Shown here: positions 53,420 through 62,928 of the stretch, in pieces
Position numbering within the stretch: the stretch's first letter is position 1
Layout: each line of letters opens with the position of its first letter
Assembly (NCBI RefSeq): GCF_001262505.1
Contig: NZ_KQ410729.1
Coordinates: forward strand, 1-64,000
Length of the DNA stretch: 64,000 nucleotides
Reading direction: 5' to 3'
Origin: Shinella sp. SUS2
GTDB taxonomy: Bacteria > Pseudomonadota > Alphaproteobacteria > Rhizobiales > Rhizobiaceae
Translations under genes and position numbers: made by a program
Notes under the pieces: model-generated
Told to the model about the DNA's origin: nothing
Databases searched by the model: none
Seen by the model: the letters and a program-made list of their open reading frames with translations, nothing else

Positions 53420-56400
53420 TTATTCCGCGGCGAGTGGCGAGTGATGCACCACGCTGAAGGGCTTCCGCCCGCCATTTCTCTTCTCGAGCGTCTCGATACG
53501 CTTTTCGAGGTCGGCGACGTCGCGGCTGGTCTGGTCCGCCAGGCGGGTCAGCGCCTCCGGCTCCATGGCCAGCAGCTCATCGTCCTTCTTGCCGACAAAG
53601 CGGCCAAAAATCCAGCCGAGCAGGCGGGACAGATCGTCCATGATGAGGAAGAAGGACGGAACGACGACGAGCGAGAGCACGGTCGACACGATGATGCCGC
53701 CGATAACGGCGATCGCCATGGGCGAACGGAAGGAGCCGCCTTCGCCGACACCAAGCGCCGAGGGCAGCATGCCGGCCGACATGGCGATCGAAGTCATGAC
53801 GATGGGGCGGGCGCGCTTGCGACCGGCCTCGATCATGGCTTCCACCCGCTCCATGCCGTGATGCATCATCTCGATGGCGAAATCGACGAGCAGGATGGCG
53901 TTCTTCGTCACGATGCCCATCAGCATGAGGATGCCGATGAGGACGGGCATGGAAAGCGCGTTCTGCGTCAAGATGAGGCCGGCGGCCACGCCGCCGATGG
54001 CAAGCGGCAGCGACAGGAGGATCGTGAAGGGTTGGATGACGTCCTTGAAGAGCAGGATCAGCACCATCAGCACGAGCAGCAGGCCGAGCAACATCGCATT
54101 GGCGAAGGACTGCTGCATTTCCCCCTGGATCTCGGCGTCGCCGCTCTCGGCGAATTGCACGGTGGGCGGCATGTCGATGCTGTTCGCGATCTCCTTGAAG
54201 CGGGCGGTGGCCGTGTCCAGCGCAACGCCGGGCTTGAGGTCGGATCCGATGGAGACGACGCGGTTGCGGTTGTGCCGCTTCACCGAGCTCGGACCTTCCG
54301 AATATTCGATGTCGGCGACGCTCGACAGCGGTACCATCTGGCCGCTCGCCGTCTGGATCTTCAGGTCGCGGATGGCCGAGAGGTCGGCGCGGAAATCGCG
54401 GTCGACCTGCACGCGGATGGGGATCAGGCGATCGTCCAGCGAGACCTTGCTGAGCTGGGAATCGATGTCGCCGATGGTGGCGACGCGGACGATTTCCGAG
54501 ATCTGCGCCGTCGTGATGCCGAGGCGGGCCATCTGGTCGTCGCGCGGACGGATCTGCAGTTCCGGCCGCGGCAGCGAGCCTTCGGAGCTGATATTGGCCA
54601 GGACCGGATCGGCGCGCAGTTTCGATTCCAGCACGGCGACGGTGTTGTTGAGGTCCGCCTCGTTGTTGGAGAGAAGGTTGAAGGCAAGGTCGCGTTCGCC
54701 GCGATCGTTGAGCTTGATGATGCGCACGTCCGGAATGTCGCGCAGGCCCGCGAAGATCTCCCGCTCGATATCCCATTGCGGACGCAGGCGGCCCTTCGCC
54801 TCCACCTTCGGCAGATAAGGTCCGATGACCGGAATCCCGCCGAGCACGTCGTTCACCAGCTTGTGGGTGAGTGAGTGCTCGAGCTTGTCGAGGATGACGG
54901 TTACCGAGGCGCGGCGCAGCTCGAGATCGCCCTTCGGCGAGGAACCGCCGAGCACGAAGACGCTTTCCACACCATCGATGTCCTTGACCTTCTCATAGAT
55001 CTGCGTCGTCGTACGATCGGTATCGTCGAGCATCGCATCCGGCGGCAGTTCGACAGAGAGAACGACGCGGGAAGCGTCTTCCGGCGGCAGGAAGCTGCCG
55101 GGAACGGTGAAGAGCAGCATGACGGAGGCGATAAGGAAGGCGACGGCGGCAAGGAGCGTCGCATAGCGGGCATACCACTTGCGCGTCGTCGTGCTGACGA
55201 CCCAAGTGTAGAAGCGCATGAAGACGCCTTCCTTCTCCTCGCCATGGCCGTCGGCATCGCCGGAGCGCATGAGATAGGCCGCCATGACGGGCGTTATGAG
55301 GCGCGCCACCGCAAGGGAGAAGAACACGGCCACCGCGACCGTCAGACCGAACTGGATGAAGTACTGGCCCGGAATGCCCGGCATGAAGGAGACCGGCACG
55401 AAGACTGCGATGATGGTGAAGGTCGTCGCGATGACGGCAAGGCCGATTTCGTCGGCGGCCTCGATCGCGGCCCGGTAGGGTGTCTTGCCCATGCGGATAT
55501 GCCGGGCGATGTTCTCGATCTCCACGATCGCGTCGTCAACGAGGATGCCGGTCGCCAGCGTCAGCGCCAGGAAGGAGACGAGGTTCAGCGAGAAGCCGAG
55601 CATGTCCATGACGAAGAAGGTGGGGATCGCCGAAAGCGGTAGCGCCACGGCGGAGATCAGCGTCGCCCGCCAGTTGCGCAGGAAGAGCAGCACGACGGCG
55701 ACGGCAAGCAGTGCGCCTTCCAGAAGCGTGTGCAGCGCCGCTTCATAATTGCCATAGGTGAAGTAGACGGCATCATCGACGAGGTCGATCGAGACGTCGG
55801 GATATTGCTTGCGCACCGTGTCGAGCGAGGTGGCGACGGATTCGGCGACCGTCACTTCGCTGGCGCCTTTCGAGCGGAACACGGCGAAGGTGACGACGGG
55901 ATTGCCGTTGAAGCGCGAGAAGGAGCGCGGCTCCTCATAGGTGTCGGTGACCGTGCCGAGTTCGGAAAGCCGCACGAAACGGCCGTTCGGCAGCGCGATC
56001 ATCGTGCCGTTGAGCTTTTCGACGGAGCGGGCGTCGCCGAGCGTACGGATCGCCTGCTCGGCGCCGGCGACCTGGCCGCGGCCCGAGCCGACATCGGCGT
56101 TCATGCTGCGGATCTGCCGGTTGACGTCGGCGGCCGAGATGCCGAAGGAATCGAGCTTGCCTGGATTGAGGTCGATGCGCACCTCGCGGTCGGCGCCGCC
56201 GAAGCGATCGATCTTGCCGATGCCCGGCCGGCCCTGCAGGGCACGCTTGACCTTGTCGTCGACGAACCAGGACAGCTCCTCGAGCGTCATATTGGGCGAG
56301 GAGACGGCAAAGCTCTGGATCGCCTGGCCTTCCACGTCGATCTTCGTGACGACGGGCTCTTCCACGGAGGCCGGCAGGTCGCTGCGGATACGGTCGATCG

Positions 56401-56731
56401 CGTCCTTGACGTCCTGAAGCGCCTGGTTGGTCGGCTTTTCGATCTCGAAGAGCACGGATGTGACGGAGCTGCCGTCGGTGACAGTCGACATGATGTCGTC
56501 GACGCCTTCGATGCCGGCGACCGCGTCCTCGATCTCCTTGGTGACCTGAACCTCCAGCTCGGCGGGGGCCGCGCCGCTCTGCTCGACGGTGATGGCGATC
56601 AGGGGAACGTCGATATTGGGAAAACGGGTGATCGGCAGGGCATAGAAGGATTGGATGCCGACATACATCAGCAGGAAAAACCCGAGCAGCGGCGCAATCG
56701 GATTGCGAATGGACCAAGCTGAAAAATTCAT
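53420..56731 (-). CDS. RND efflux pump inner-membrane transporter (second system)
   Basis: This 1103-residue HAE1/AcrB-superfamily pump has MNFSAWSIRNPIAPLLGFFLLMYVGIQSF at the N-terminus, TM2-6 (about 330-520) with the relay residues in GILVDDAIVEIEN, a long loop, and TM8-12 (about 860-1030) with MGIVTKNAILLVDFA. A C-terminal extension of about 60 residues ends in a coiled coil (DQTSRDVADLEKRIETLEKRNGG). The coiled-coil tail is longer than in typical AcrB and may dimerise or bind a partner. ATG 56731 is the family start. It follows the adaptor gene after 199 bp. Confidence 0.94.
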   Translation of the reverse strand: MNFSAWSIRNPIAPLLGFFLLMYVGIQSFYALPITRFPNIDVPLIAITVEQSGAAPAELEVQVTKEIEDAVAGIEGVDDIMSTVTDGSSVTSVLFEIEKPTNQALQDVKDAIDRIRSDLPASVEEPVVTKIDVEGQAIQSFAVSSPNMTLEELSWFVDDKVKRALQGRPGIGKIDRFGGADREVRIDLNPGKLDSFGISAADVNRQIRSMNADVGSGRGQVAGAEQAIRTLGDARSVEKLNGTMIALPNGRFVRLSELGTVTDTYEEPRSFSRFNGNPVVTFAVFRSKGASEVTVAESVATSLDTVRKQYPDVSIDLVDDAVYFTYGNYEAALHTLLEGALLAVAVVLLFLRNWRATLISAVALPLSAIPTFFVMDMLGFSLNLVSFLALTLATGILVDDAIVEIENIARHIRMGKTPYRAAIEAADEIGLAVIATTFTIIAVFVPVSFMPGIPGQYFIQFGLTVAVAVFFSLAVARLITPVMAAYLMRSGDADGHGEEKEGVFMRFYTWVVSTTTRKWYARYATLLAAVAFLIASVMLLFTVPGSFLPPEDASRVVLSVELPPDAMLDDTDRTTTQIYEKVKDIDGVESVFVLGGSSPKGDLELRRASVTVILDKLEHSLTHKLVNDVLGGIPVIGPYLPKVEAKGRLRPQWDIEREIFAGLRDIPDVRIIKLNDRGERDLAFNLLSNNEADLNNTVAVLESKLRADPVLANISSEGSLPRPELQIRPRDDQMARLGITTAQISEIVRVATIGDIDSQLSKVSLDDRLIPIRVQVDRDFRADLSAIRDLKIQTASGQMVPLSSVADIEYSEGPSSVKRHNRNRVVSIGSDLKPGVALDTATARFKEIANSIDMPPTVQFAESGDAEIQGEMQQSFANAMLLGLLLVLMVLILLFKDVIQPFTILLSLPLAIGGVAAGLILTQNALSMPVLIGILMLMGIVTKNAILLVDFAIEMMHHGMERVEAMIEAGRKRARPIVMTSIAMSAGMLPSALGVGEGGSFRSPMAIAVIGGIIVSTVLSLVVVPSFFLIMDDLSRLLGWIFGRFVGKKDDELLAMEPEALTRLADQTSRDVADLEKRIETLEKRNGGRKPFSVVHHSPLAAE

Positions 56732-56930
56732 GTCCCCAAAGTCCTTGGTAAGAGACCAGACGTTTGCGTATGATTCCGTGCAGGTCCGGACGCAGAACAA
56801 TGGTGCGCCGTTGCCGGACCTCGTCCAGGCATCCGGCCTCATTCCGGATCACCCGCCATGCAACCGGGCGCCCCAGCCCGGCATTCTCCGCCCTGGGCGG
56901 TAGTAGCCCCGCTGCGGCGGGGTCATTGCT

Positions 56931-58136
56931 TCACTTGGTGGCCGATGCCTGCTCGGCGTGGACCGGATTGACCCGGTCGCCGTCACGAACATAGGCGCCG
57001 GCCTTGGCGACGACCTCGTCGCCGGCCGTAAGGCCGCTGACGATCTCGATTCCCTGGCCATCCTGGATGCCGGTTTCGACCGGCACCAGCTTGACCACAC
57101 CGTTCTCGACCTTGCGGGCGACCGTCTTGCCGCCTGCTGTGGTGATGGCGGAAAGCGGCAGCACGATGCCCTGCTTTTCCTCCACGATGATTTCCGCGCT
57201 TGCGAACATGCCGGCACGGGCCTTGCCCGGCTCGTCGAAGCGGATGAAGACGCGGCCGAGGCGGCTTGCCGGGTCGAGTGTCGGTTCGACGAGGCGGATC
57301 GTGCCGGTAAGCGTCGCGGCGCCGCCCGCGAGCGTGACGGTCGCTTTCTGGCCCGGCGCGAGCTTGAGGACGCCGTCCTCTGAAACGTCGGCCTTCAGCT
57401 CGATCTCGCCGTCGCGGATGACGGTGAAGAGCGGTGCGGCAGCGCCGCTGGCGATGGCGCCGATCTTGGCCGTTCGTGCCGAGACGATACCGGCGACCGG
57501 CGATTTCACCGCGGTGCGGGCAAGCCTCAGGTCGATATCGTCGATCTGCGACTGGGCGACCTTGATGTCCGCCTCGGAAACGGCGATCGCCTGCTTTGCG
57601 GAATTGACGCGGGCGAGCGCTGCATCCGCAGCGGCAACGGCCTGGTCGGCGGCTGCCTGTGACTGCGAGCCGGACTTGACGAGCCGCTGGGCCCGGTCGC
57701 GAACGCGCACGGCTTCGTCGGCATTGGCCTTGGCTTCGACGAGCTGGGCGTGGATCTGCGCGAGGGCGGCGTTGGCCTTGGCGAGCGACGCCTCGGTCTG
57801 GCTCTTCTCCAGCACCAGCGCATCGTCGTTCAGGGTGGCGAGCGTCCCGTCGGCCTCGACCCGATCGCCGACATCGGCGGCAAGGGTGCGGATGGAGAGG
57901 CCATCGACGAGCGGCGTGACATAGACATCCTCGACCGCCTGGACCGAGCCGGTGGCGAGCACGCGGTCGGTGAGGGGGCGCGTTTCGGCGGCGGTGACGA
58001 CGATTGCCGGAAGGTTTTGCGCCTGCTGTTTGCCGGCTTCACCCTCGGCCGGATCGGCGGCGAAGGCGAAAAGCGGCGTTGCCGTCAAGAATGTCGCGAC
58101 GGAAAAAGAGAGTACTTTCCTGCGTCCAGAAGCCAT
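56931..58136 (-). CDS. RND efflux periplasmic adaptor (second system)
   Basis: This 401-residue adaptor has a signal peptide (VLSFSVATFLTATPLFAFA), lipoyl halves (VTPLVDGLSIRTLAADVGDRVEADGTLATL, then AVKSPVAGIVSARTAKIGAIAS), a long Ala-rich coiled coil (about 100-195) and C-terminal beta-barrel parts. It is the first gene of the adaptor-pump operon. The spacer to the pump gene contains a CCCCGC/GCGGGG hairpin (56907-56922) that could tune downstream expression. An inverted repeat at 58290-58305 is a candidate operator. Confidence 0.92.
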   Translation of the reverse strand: MASGRRKVLSFSVATFLTATPLFAFAADPAEGEAGKQQAQNLPAIVVTAAETRPLTDRVLATGSVQAVEDVYVTPLVDGLSIRTLAADVGDRVEADGTLATLNDDALVLEKSQTEASLAKANAALAQIHAQLVEAKANADEAVRVRDRAQRLVKSGSQSQAAADQAVAAADAALARVNSAKQAIAVSEADIKVAQSQIDDIDLRLARTAVKSPVAGIVSARTAKIGAIASGAAAPLFTVIRDGEIELKADVSEDGVLKLAPGQKATVTLAGGAATLTGTIRLVEPTLDPASRLGRVFIRFDEPGKARAGMFASAEIIVEEKQGIVLPLSAITTAGGKTVARKVENGVVKLVPVETGIQDGQGIEIVSGLTAGDEVVAKAGAYVRDGDRVNPVHAEQASATK

Positions 58137-58289
58137 AGGCCGAACTTTCCCAAAAGCATGACTTTATGATCTCGGTCCGGACGTTGTTCTTGAGGTTCTT
58201 GCCGGACCCTATTCCCTAAAAATATGGCGGACACAGAGCGGCTCCCCAGCTCCTCCACACTCCGCTGTGCGGTCTATGTAATCGGCGCA

Positions 58290-58305
58290 CCTTGTCCTTA
58301 CAAGG
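58290..58305. promoter_or_regulatory. inverted repeat, candidate operator of the RND operon
   Basis: CCTTGT-CCTT-ACAAGG is a perfect 6-bp inverted repeat about 154 bp before the adaptor start. Its spacing resembles small repressor operators, but no regulator is adjacent. Confidence 0.3.
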
Positions 58306-58399
58306 GGTAACGAAATGGTGCCTCATTATTTTATGCGTTTGGCATTTCAATGGCAATCGCGGCGCGCTGTCGCAGGTGCTCCATATGTTTTTCTTGGTG

Positions 58400-58437
58400 C
58401 CAAAAACGAAACGTGCGGGGCTTGTGGCCCCGCACGT
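58400..58437 (-). terminator. rho-independent terminator of the ABC importer operon
   Basis: An 11-bp perfect stem, ACGTGCGGGGC/GCCCCGCACGT, with a TTGTG loop is followed on the minus strand by TTTCGTTTTTGG. It lies 23 bp past the binding-protein stop. Confidence 0.85.
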
Positions 58438-58460
58438 CGCGCATCCGGCAGAAAAATCGT

Positions 58461-59453
58461 TTACTTCAGCGCTTCGTCGGTCACTTCGTGCGTCCAGGCG
58501 CCTTCCGGTTCCTTGGAGATGACCGGGTCGGAGCCGCCGGCAAGCAGCGAGGCGACGGTGCGCTTGTAGTCCGCCTCGTCGAGCGCACCGTTGGAGCCGG
58601 CCGTCAGCTTGGCCACTTCGCCCATCATGCGCTTCTGGTGTGCCTCGGTCTGTGCGCCGGTCGAGTCGTTTTCAAGCACGATCTCGGCGGCTTCGTCCGG
58701 ATGCTCCTCGGCATATTTCCAGCCCTTCATGGAGGCGCGCACGAACTTGACCATCTTTTCCTTGAAGGCCGGGTCCTTGAGCTTATCCTCCAGAACGTAG
58801 AGGCCGTCTTCCAGCGTTGCCACGCCCTGATCCTCATATTTGAAGGTGATGAGGTCCTCCGGCTTGATGCCGGCATCGAGCACCTGGCCATACTCGTTGT
58901 AGGTCATGGTGGAGATGCAGGCAGCCTGCTTTTGGATCAGCGGATCGACGTTGAAGCCCTGCTTCAGCACGGTAACGCCATCCGGCCCGCCGTCGGTCGG
59001 AATCTTCAGGTGGCTCATCCAGGAGAGGAACGGATATTCGTTGCCGAAGAACCAGACGCCGAGCGTCTTGCCCTTGAAGTTCTCCGGGCCGGTGACGCCG
59101 GATTCCTTCAGACAGGTGAGCATCATGCCCGAGGACTTGAAGGGCTGGGCGATGTTGACGAGTGCCACGCCCTTTTCGCGCGTGGCGAGAGCAGACGGCA
59201 TCCAGTCGACGATGACATCCGCGCCGCCGCCGGCGATCACCTGGGCAGGCGCGATATCCGGGCCGCCCGGCTTGATCTCGACATCAAGGCCTTCCTCTTC
59301 GTAGAACCCCTTGTCTTTCGCGACGTAGTAGCCGCCGAACTGGGCCTGCGTCACCCACTTCAGCTGAAGGGTCACCTTGTCGGCGGCCTCGGACTGGAAC
59401 GCGGCAAGCGAGAAGGCGCTTGCCAGCAGGAGCGATGCGATCTTCGTTTTCAT
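58461..59453 (-). CDS. ABC importer substrate-binding protein, NMT1/THI5-like (pyrimidine-type)
   Basis: This 330-residue periplasmic protein has a signal peptide (MKTKIASLLLASAFSLAAFQSEAA) and NMT1/SsuA-like fold: VTLQLKWVTQAQFGGYYVAKDKGFYEEEGLDVEIKPGGPDIAPAQVIAGGGADVIVDWMPSAL. This family binds hydroxymethylpyrimidine-, riboflavin- or sulfonate-like ligands. The dihydropyrimidinase gene at the right edge suggests a pyrimidine or hydantoin ligand; that is inference. It is the last gene of a minus-strand operon. Confidence 0.88.
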   Translation of the reverse strand: MKTKIASLLLASAFSLAAFQSEAADKVTLQLKWVTQAQFGGYYVAKDKGFYEEEGLDVEIKPGGPDIAPAQVIAGGGADVIVDWMPSALATREKGVALVNIAQPFKSSGMMLTCLKESGVTGPENFKGKTLGVWFFGNEYPFLSWMSHLKIPTDGGPDGVTVLKQGFNVDPLIQKQAACISTMTYNEYGQVLDAGIKPEDLITFKYEDQGVATLEDGLYVLEDKLKDPAFKEKMVKFVRASMKGWKYAEEHPDEAAEIVLENDSTGAQTEAHQKRMMGEVAKLTAGSNGALDEADYKRTVASLLAGGSDPVISKEPEGAWTHEVTDEALK

Positions 59454-59476
59454 GTCAGTTCCCTCTTTTCTTTATT

Positions 59477-60346
59477 TTACGCCTGTCCACCGCGGACAGA
59501 CGGATGCCAGAACGTGACGGTCCGCTCGATAAGCGCGACGATCCCGTAGAAGACGGAGCCAGCCACCGCGGCGACCGCGATTTCGGCCCAGACCATGTCG
59601 ACATTCATGCGGCCCACTTCCGTGGAGATCCGGAAGCCCATGCCGACGATGGGCGTTCCGAAGAATTCGGCGACGATCGCGCCGATCAGCGCGAGCGTCG
59701 AATTGATCTTGAGCGCATTGAAGATGAAAGGCCAGGCGGCGGGAAGGCGCAGCTTGACGAGGGTCTGGAACCAGTCGGCGGCATAGGTGCGCATCAGGTC
59801 CCGCTCCATGTGGCTCGTCGCGGCAAGGCCCGAGACGGTGTTCACCAGCATGGGGAAGAAGGTCATGATGACGACGACGGCGACCTTTGACTGCCAGTCG
59901 AAGCCGAACCACATGACCATGATGGGCGCGACGCCGATCACGGGCAGCGCCGAGACGAAGTTGCCGAGCGGCAGGAGCCCTTTCTGAAGGAAAGGCGAGC
60001 GGTCGATGAGGATCGCCACGAGGAAGCCGAGGCCACAGCCGAGTGCATAGCCGACAAGCACGGATTTGAGAAACGTCTGGCGGAAATCCGCCCACAGGGT
60101 CGGAACGGAACTGATGAGCCGCGCCCAGATCATGCTCGGCGGCGGCAACAGGACGGAGGGGACGTTGAAACCCCTGACGATGCCTTCCCACAGGACGAGG
60201 ATGGTGATGCCGAAGACCAGCGGCACGGCGAGGCGCGCGGCCCGGTCCGTGGCCGGGCTCGTGAACTTCTGGCGCACGAGCCATTCGTTGAAGGCCCAGG
60301 CGGCAAGCCAGAAGACGATGGCGGCGATGAGGACGCTATAGTTCAT
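59477..60346 (-). CDS. ABC importer permease (SsuC/BPD type) 2
   Basis: This 289-residue permease starts MNYSVLIAAIVFWLAAWAFNEWLV and has about six transmembrane segments with the EAA-type loop around MRTYAADWFQTLVKLRLPAAWPFIFNALKI. It belongs to the SsuC/TauC/ThiX-like class. ATG 60346 overlaps the stop of the first permease gene (ATGA), which fixes the start. The two permeases probably form a heterodimer. Confidence 0.9.
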   Translation of the reverse strand: MNYSVLIAAIVFWLAAWAFNEWLVRQKFTSPATDRAARLAVPLVFGITILVLWEGIVRGFNVPSVLLPPPSMIWARLISSVPTLWADFRQTFLKSVLVGYALGCGLGFLVAILIDRSPFLQKGLLPLGNFVSALPVIGVAPIMVMWFGFDWQSKVAVVVIMTFFPMLVNTVSGLAATSHMERDLMRTYAADWFQTLVKLRLPAAWPFIFNALKINSTLALIGAIVAEFFGTPIVGMGFRISTEVGRMNVDMVWAEIAVAAVAGSVFYGIVALIERTVTFWHPSVRGGQA

Positions 60347-61227
60347 GCCCGCGCCCCCATGCGCCTGAGGACAAGGCCATGGGCAAAGCCCACGACGATG
60401 ACCAGCAGCGCCGCCACCGCCGCGGCCATGAACAGCGCCGCCCATATCTGTACCGTCTGGCCGTAATAAGAGCCGGCAAGCAAGCGCGCGCCGAGGCCGG
60501 CGACGGCGCCGGTCGGCAGTTCACCGACGATGGCGCCGACGAGCGAGATGGCGATCGCCACCTTCAGCGAGGTGAAGAGATAGGGCATCGAGGCGGGCCA
60601 GCGCAGCTTCCAGAAGGTTTGTGCGGAAGAGGCATTGTAGGTGTGCATCAGGTCGAGCTGGATCTGCTCGGGGCTGCGCAGGCCCTTCACCATACCGACG
60701 ACGATGGGGAAGAAGGAAAGATAGGTCGAGATCAGCGCCTTCGGCATCAGGCCGGAAATGCCGACTGCGTTCAGGACAACGATGATCATCGGCGCGATGG
60801 CGAGAATGGGGATCGTCTGGCTGGCGATGACCCAGGGCATCAGCGAACGGTCCATCGCCCGGTTGTGCACGATGGCGATGGCAAGCAGGATGCCGAGCAC
60901 GGCCCCCATGGCAAAGCCGAGCAGTGTCGCCGAAAGCGTTATCCAGGAATGATAGACGAGGCTTCGCTTGGAGGTGACGGCCTTGTTGACGGTCGTATCC
61001 CAGAGTTCGGCGAAGACCTGGTGCGGTGCCGGCAGCACGGGCCGCTCCTGCATCATGGTCTTGGGCAACAGCTCCATGAAACCGATGGTGGTTCCCGCCC
61101 GCGCCGCCGTATCCCGCTCGAAGGGGGCGTTCAACACGACGACGAAGACATACCAGAGCACAACGAGTGCCAGCACGACGGTGCTTATCGGCAGCAGGCG
61201 GTCGCGCAGGAAACCGGGTTCCGCCAT
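60343..61227 (-). CDS. ABC importer permease (SsuC/BPD type) 1
   Basis: This 294-residue permease has an N-terminal transmembrane segment (about 10-30), a periplasmic loop (MELLPKTMMQERPVLPAPHQVFAELWDT), five further segments and the coupling motif DLMHTYNASSAQTFWKLRWPASMPYLFTSLKVAI. It has the same family as the following permease but is only distantly alike, which fits a heterodimeric channel. It sits 3 bp after the SMR-like gene. Confidence 0.9.
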   Translation of the reverse strand: MAEPGFLRDRLLPISTVVLALVVLWYVFVVVLNAPFERDTAARAGTTIGFMELLPKTMMQERPVLPAPHQVFAELWDTTVNKAVTSKRSLVYHSWITLSATLLGFAMGAVLGILLAIAIVHNRAMDRSLMPWVIASQTIPILAIAPMIIVVLNAVGISGLMPKALISTYLSFFPIVVGMVKGLRSPEQIQLDLMHTYNASSAQTFWKLRWPASMPYLFTSLKVAIAISLVGAIVGELPTGAVAGLGARLLAGSYYGQTVQIWAALFMAAAVAALLVIVVGFAHGLVLRRMGARA

Positions 61228-61230
61228 GGC

Positions 61231-61566
61231 TCAGCTCCTTGCCGGGGAGGGCAGCAGCATCAGCCCCATGGCCAGAATACCGAGGCCGACGCCGGCGAGC
61301 TGCGTGCTGCTGAGCCGTTCGCCGAAGAACAGGAAGGCAATGACATTGATCAGCAGCAACTGGGTAATGGCGGAGAGCGAAATGGCAATGCCGAGCCCGC
61401 CTTCGCGCATCAGTTTCAGCATCATCAGGTTGCCGACGATGTAGAGCGCCAGGGAGAACAGCAGGTAGAGGATGTTCGTGGTGCCGATATAGGCGCGCGA
61501 AGCGGTCGCTGCGGTGATGAAGACGGCGGTCGCGCCGAACAGCCAGAGCACGAAGGAGAGCTTCAT
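61231..61566 (-). CDS. SMR/EmrE-like small membrane protein inside the ABC operon
   Basis: This 111-residue protein has four predicted transmembrane helices (about 4-22, 30-50, 58-78, 86-108) and SMR/DMT-like features: FSLALYIVGNLMMLKLMREGGLGIAISLSAITQLLLINVIAFLFFGERLSSTQLAGVGLGILAMGLMLL. It is half the size of a DMT permease, so it would act as a dimer. ATG 61566 overlaps the ATPase stop (ATGA) and thus is translated with the importer. The membrane-embedded Glu14 of EmrE is not obvious here; role unknown, perhaps export of a catabolic by-product. Confidence 0.82.
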   Translation of the reverse strand: MKLSFVLWLFGATAVFITAATASRAYIGTTNILYLLFSLALYIVGNLMMLKLMREGGLGIAISLSAITQLLLINVIAFLFFGERLSSTQLAGVGLGILAMGLMLLPSPARS

Positions 61567-62378
61567 CAGGCATGCTCCTCGTAGCTGTGGCCGGCGCGCA
61601 ACCCCTCGCGCACCCGGTGGGCGATTTCGAGGAATACCGGCGTTTCGCGGATGCCGAGCGGGCGCTCCTTCGGCAGGGGCGATTCGATCACGTCGGTGAC
61701 GCGGCCGGGGCGGGGACTCATCACGACGATCTTCGTCGAGAGGTAGACGGCCTCGGGGATCGAGTGGGTGACGAAGCAGATCGTCTTTTCGGTGGCGGCC
61801 CACAGTTTCAGGAGCTGCTCGTTGAGGTGGTCGCGCACGATCTCGTCGAGCGCACCGAACGGTTCGTCCATCAGGAGAAGGTCGGCATCGAAGGCGAGCG
61901 CGCGGGCGATCGAGGCACGCTGCTGCATGCCGCCGGAGAGCTGCCAGGGATACTTCTTGCCGAAGCCCGACAGGTTGACGAGATCGAGCGTGCGCTCGAT
62001 GCGGGCCTTCTGGTCGGCCCTGGAGTAGCCCATGATCTCCAGCGGCAGGGCGATGTTCTTCTCGATCGTGCGCCAGGGATAGAGCGCGGCGGCCTGGAAG
62101 ACGTAGCCATAGGCGCGGCGCCCGCGGGCTTCTTCCGGCGTCATGCCGTTGACGGTGATCTTGCCTGACGTCGGCTTCTCGAGATCTGCGATGACGCGCA
62201 GGAAGGTCGTCTTGCCGCAGCCGGAAGGGCCGATGAAGGAGACGAAATCGCCCTTCTCGACGGCAAGGTTTACCCCGGTCAGCGCCGTCACGGGGCCGTC
62301 GGCGGTCTGGAAGGTCAGGCCGAGGTCCTTTGCTGAGACGACGGTGCTGGAAGGCGTGGCATGGGACATGACGGTCAT
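61566..62378 (-). CDS. ABC importer ATPase (SsuB/TauB type)
   Basis: This 270-residue ATPase has Walker A GPSGCGKTT, Q-loop GYVFQAAALYPWRTIEKNI, signature QLSGGMQQRASIARALA, Walker B LLLMDEPFGALDEIVRD and switch VTHSIPEAVYLSTKIVVMSPRPGRV, the pattern of nitrate/sulfonate/pyrimidine importers. It is the first gene of the five-gene operon ATPase-SMR-permease-permease-binding protein. The start may be MTVMSHAT or the internal MSHAT. It diverges from a cupin gene 107 bp away. Confidence 0.92.
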   Translation of the reverse strand: MTVMSHATPSSTVVSAKDLGLTFQTADGPVTALTGVNLAVEKGDFVSFIGPSGCGKTTFLRVIADLEKPTSGKITVNGMTPEEARGRRAYGYVFQAAALYPWRTIEKNIALPLEIMGYSRADQKARIERTLDLVNLSGFGKKYPWQLSGGMQQRASIARALAFDADLLLMDEPFGALDEIVRDHLNEQLLKLWAATEKTICFVTHSIPEAVYLSTKIVVMSPRPGRVTDVIESPLPKERPLGIRETPVFLEIAHRVREGLRAGHSYEEHA

Positions 62379-62485
62379 CTTTCGGCGCGGGTTGCGGCAG
62401 ACTGCATGTCCATTCTCAGCATTGCAATCGGCATTGTCTGCGGTATCACTTTGAGCACGGAATTCTCACGCTGGAGCCGGGGGAG

Positions 62486-62902
62486 ATGATGGCGGTGGAC
62501 GCGAAGGCCGAATGCCGGGTGGTGCGCCCGGGCGGCACGTATGACGGAAAACAGGGGTTCAGCTATTTCGAAGGGATTGCCCGGGAGACGGTCGGCGCCT
62601 CCGGCATCTGCATGCACCTCCTGACGATTCCGCCGGGCGGCAGGGCTAAGGCGCACAAACACGAGAGCCATGAGACGGCGATCTACATGCTCTCCGGCGA
62701 GGCGCACACCTGGTACGGCGAGCGGCTGGAGAACCATGTCGTCGTCAGGGCGGGCGAGATGTTCTACATCCCCGCCGGCGTGCCGCATCTGCCGGCAAAC
62801 CTTTCCGACCAGCCGGCTTCGGCGGTCATCGCTCGGACAGATCCCCACGAGCAGGAGAGCGTGGTGCTCCTGCCGCATCTCGAGGCGCTGGTTGCGATTT
62901 AA
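62486..62902 (+). CDS. cupin-domain protein
   Basis: This 138-residue single-domain cupin has motif 1 HKHESHETAIYMLSGEAHTWYG and motif 2 GEMFYIPAGVPHLPANLS, with histidines suited to bind a metal. GGGGGAG precedes ATG 62486; ATG 62489 follows directly. It is cytoplasmic. It is the only plus-strand gene in this part and diverges from the ABC operon; a link to pyrimidine or hydantoin breakdown (isomerase, hydrolase or sensor) is possible but unproven. Confidence 0.85.
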   Translation: MMAVDAKAECRVVRPGGTYDGKQGFSYFEGIARETVGASGICMHLLTIPPGGRAKAHKHESHETAIYMLSGEAHTWYGERLENHVVVRAGEMFYIPAGVPHLPANLSDQPASAVIARTDPHEQESVVLLPHLEALVAI

Positions 62903-62928
62903 AGGGCGGGGGATCAGGCCACGGGGCC

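Larger units (their letters stand above)
58137..58460. other. intergenic region between second RND operon and ABC importer
   Basis: This 324-bp stretch has the upstream region of the adaptor gene, with GGTCCGG/CCGGACC halves (58174-58180 and 58202-58208) and CCTTGT-N4-ACAAGG (58290-58305). The terminator of the ABC operon follows at 58411-58437. I see no gene. Confidence 0.45.
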
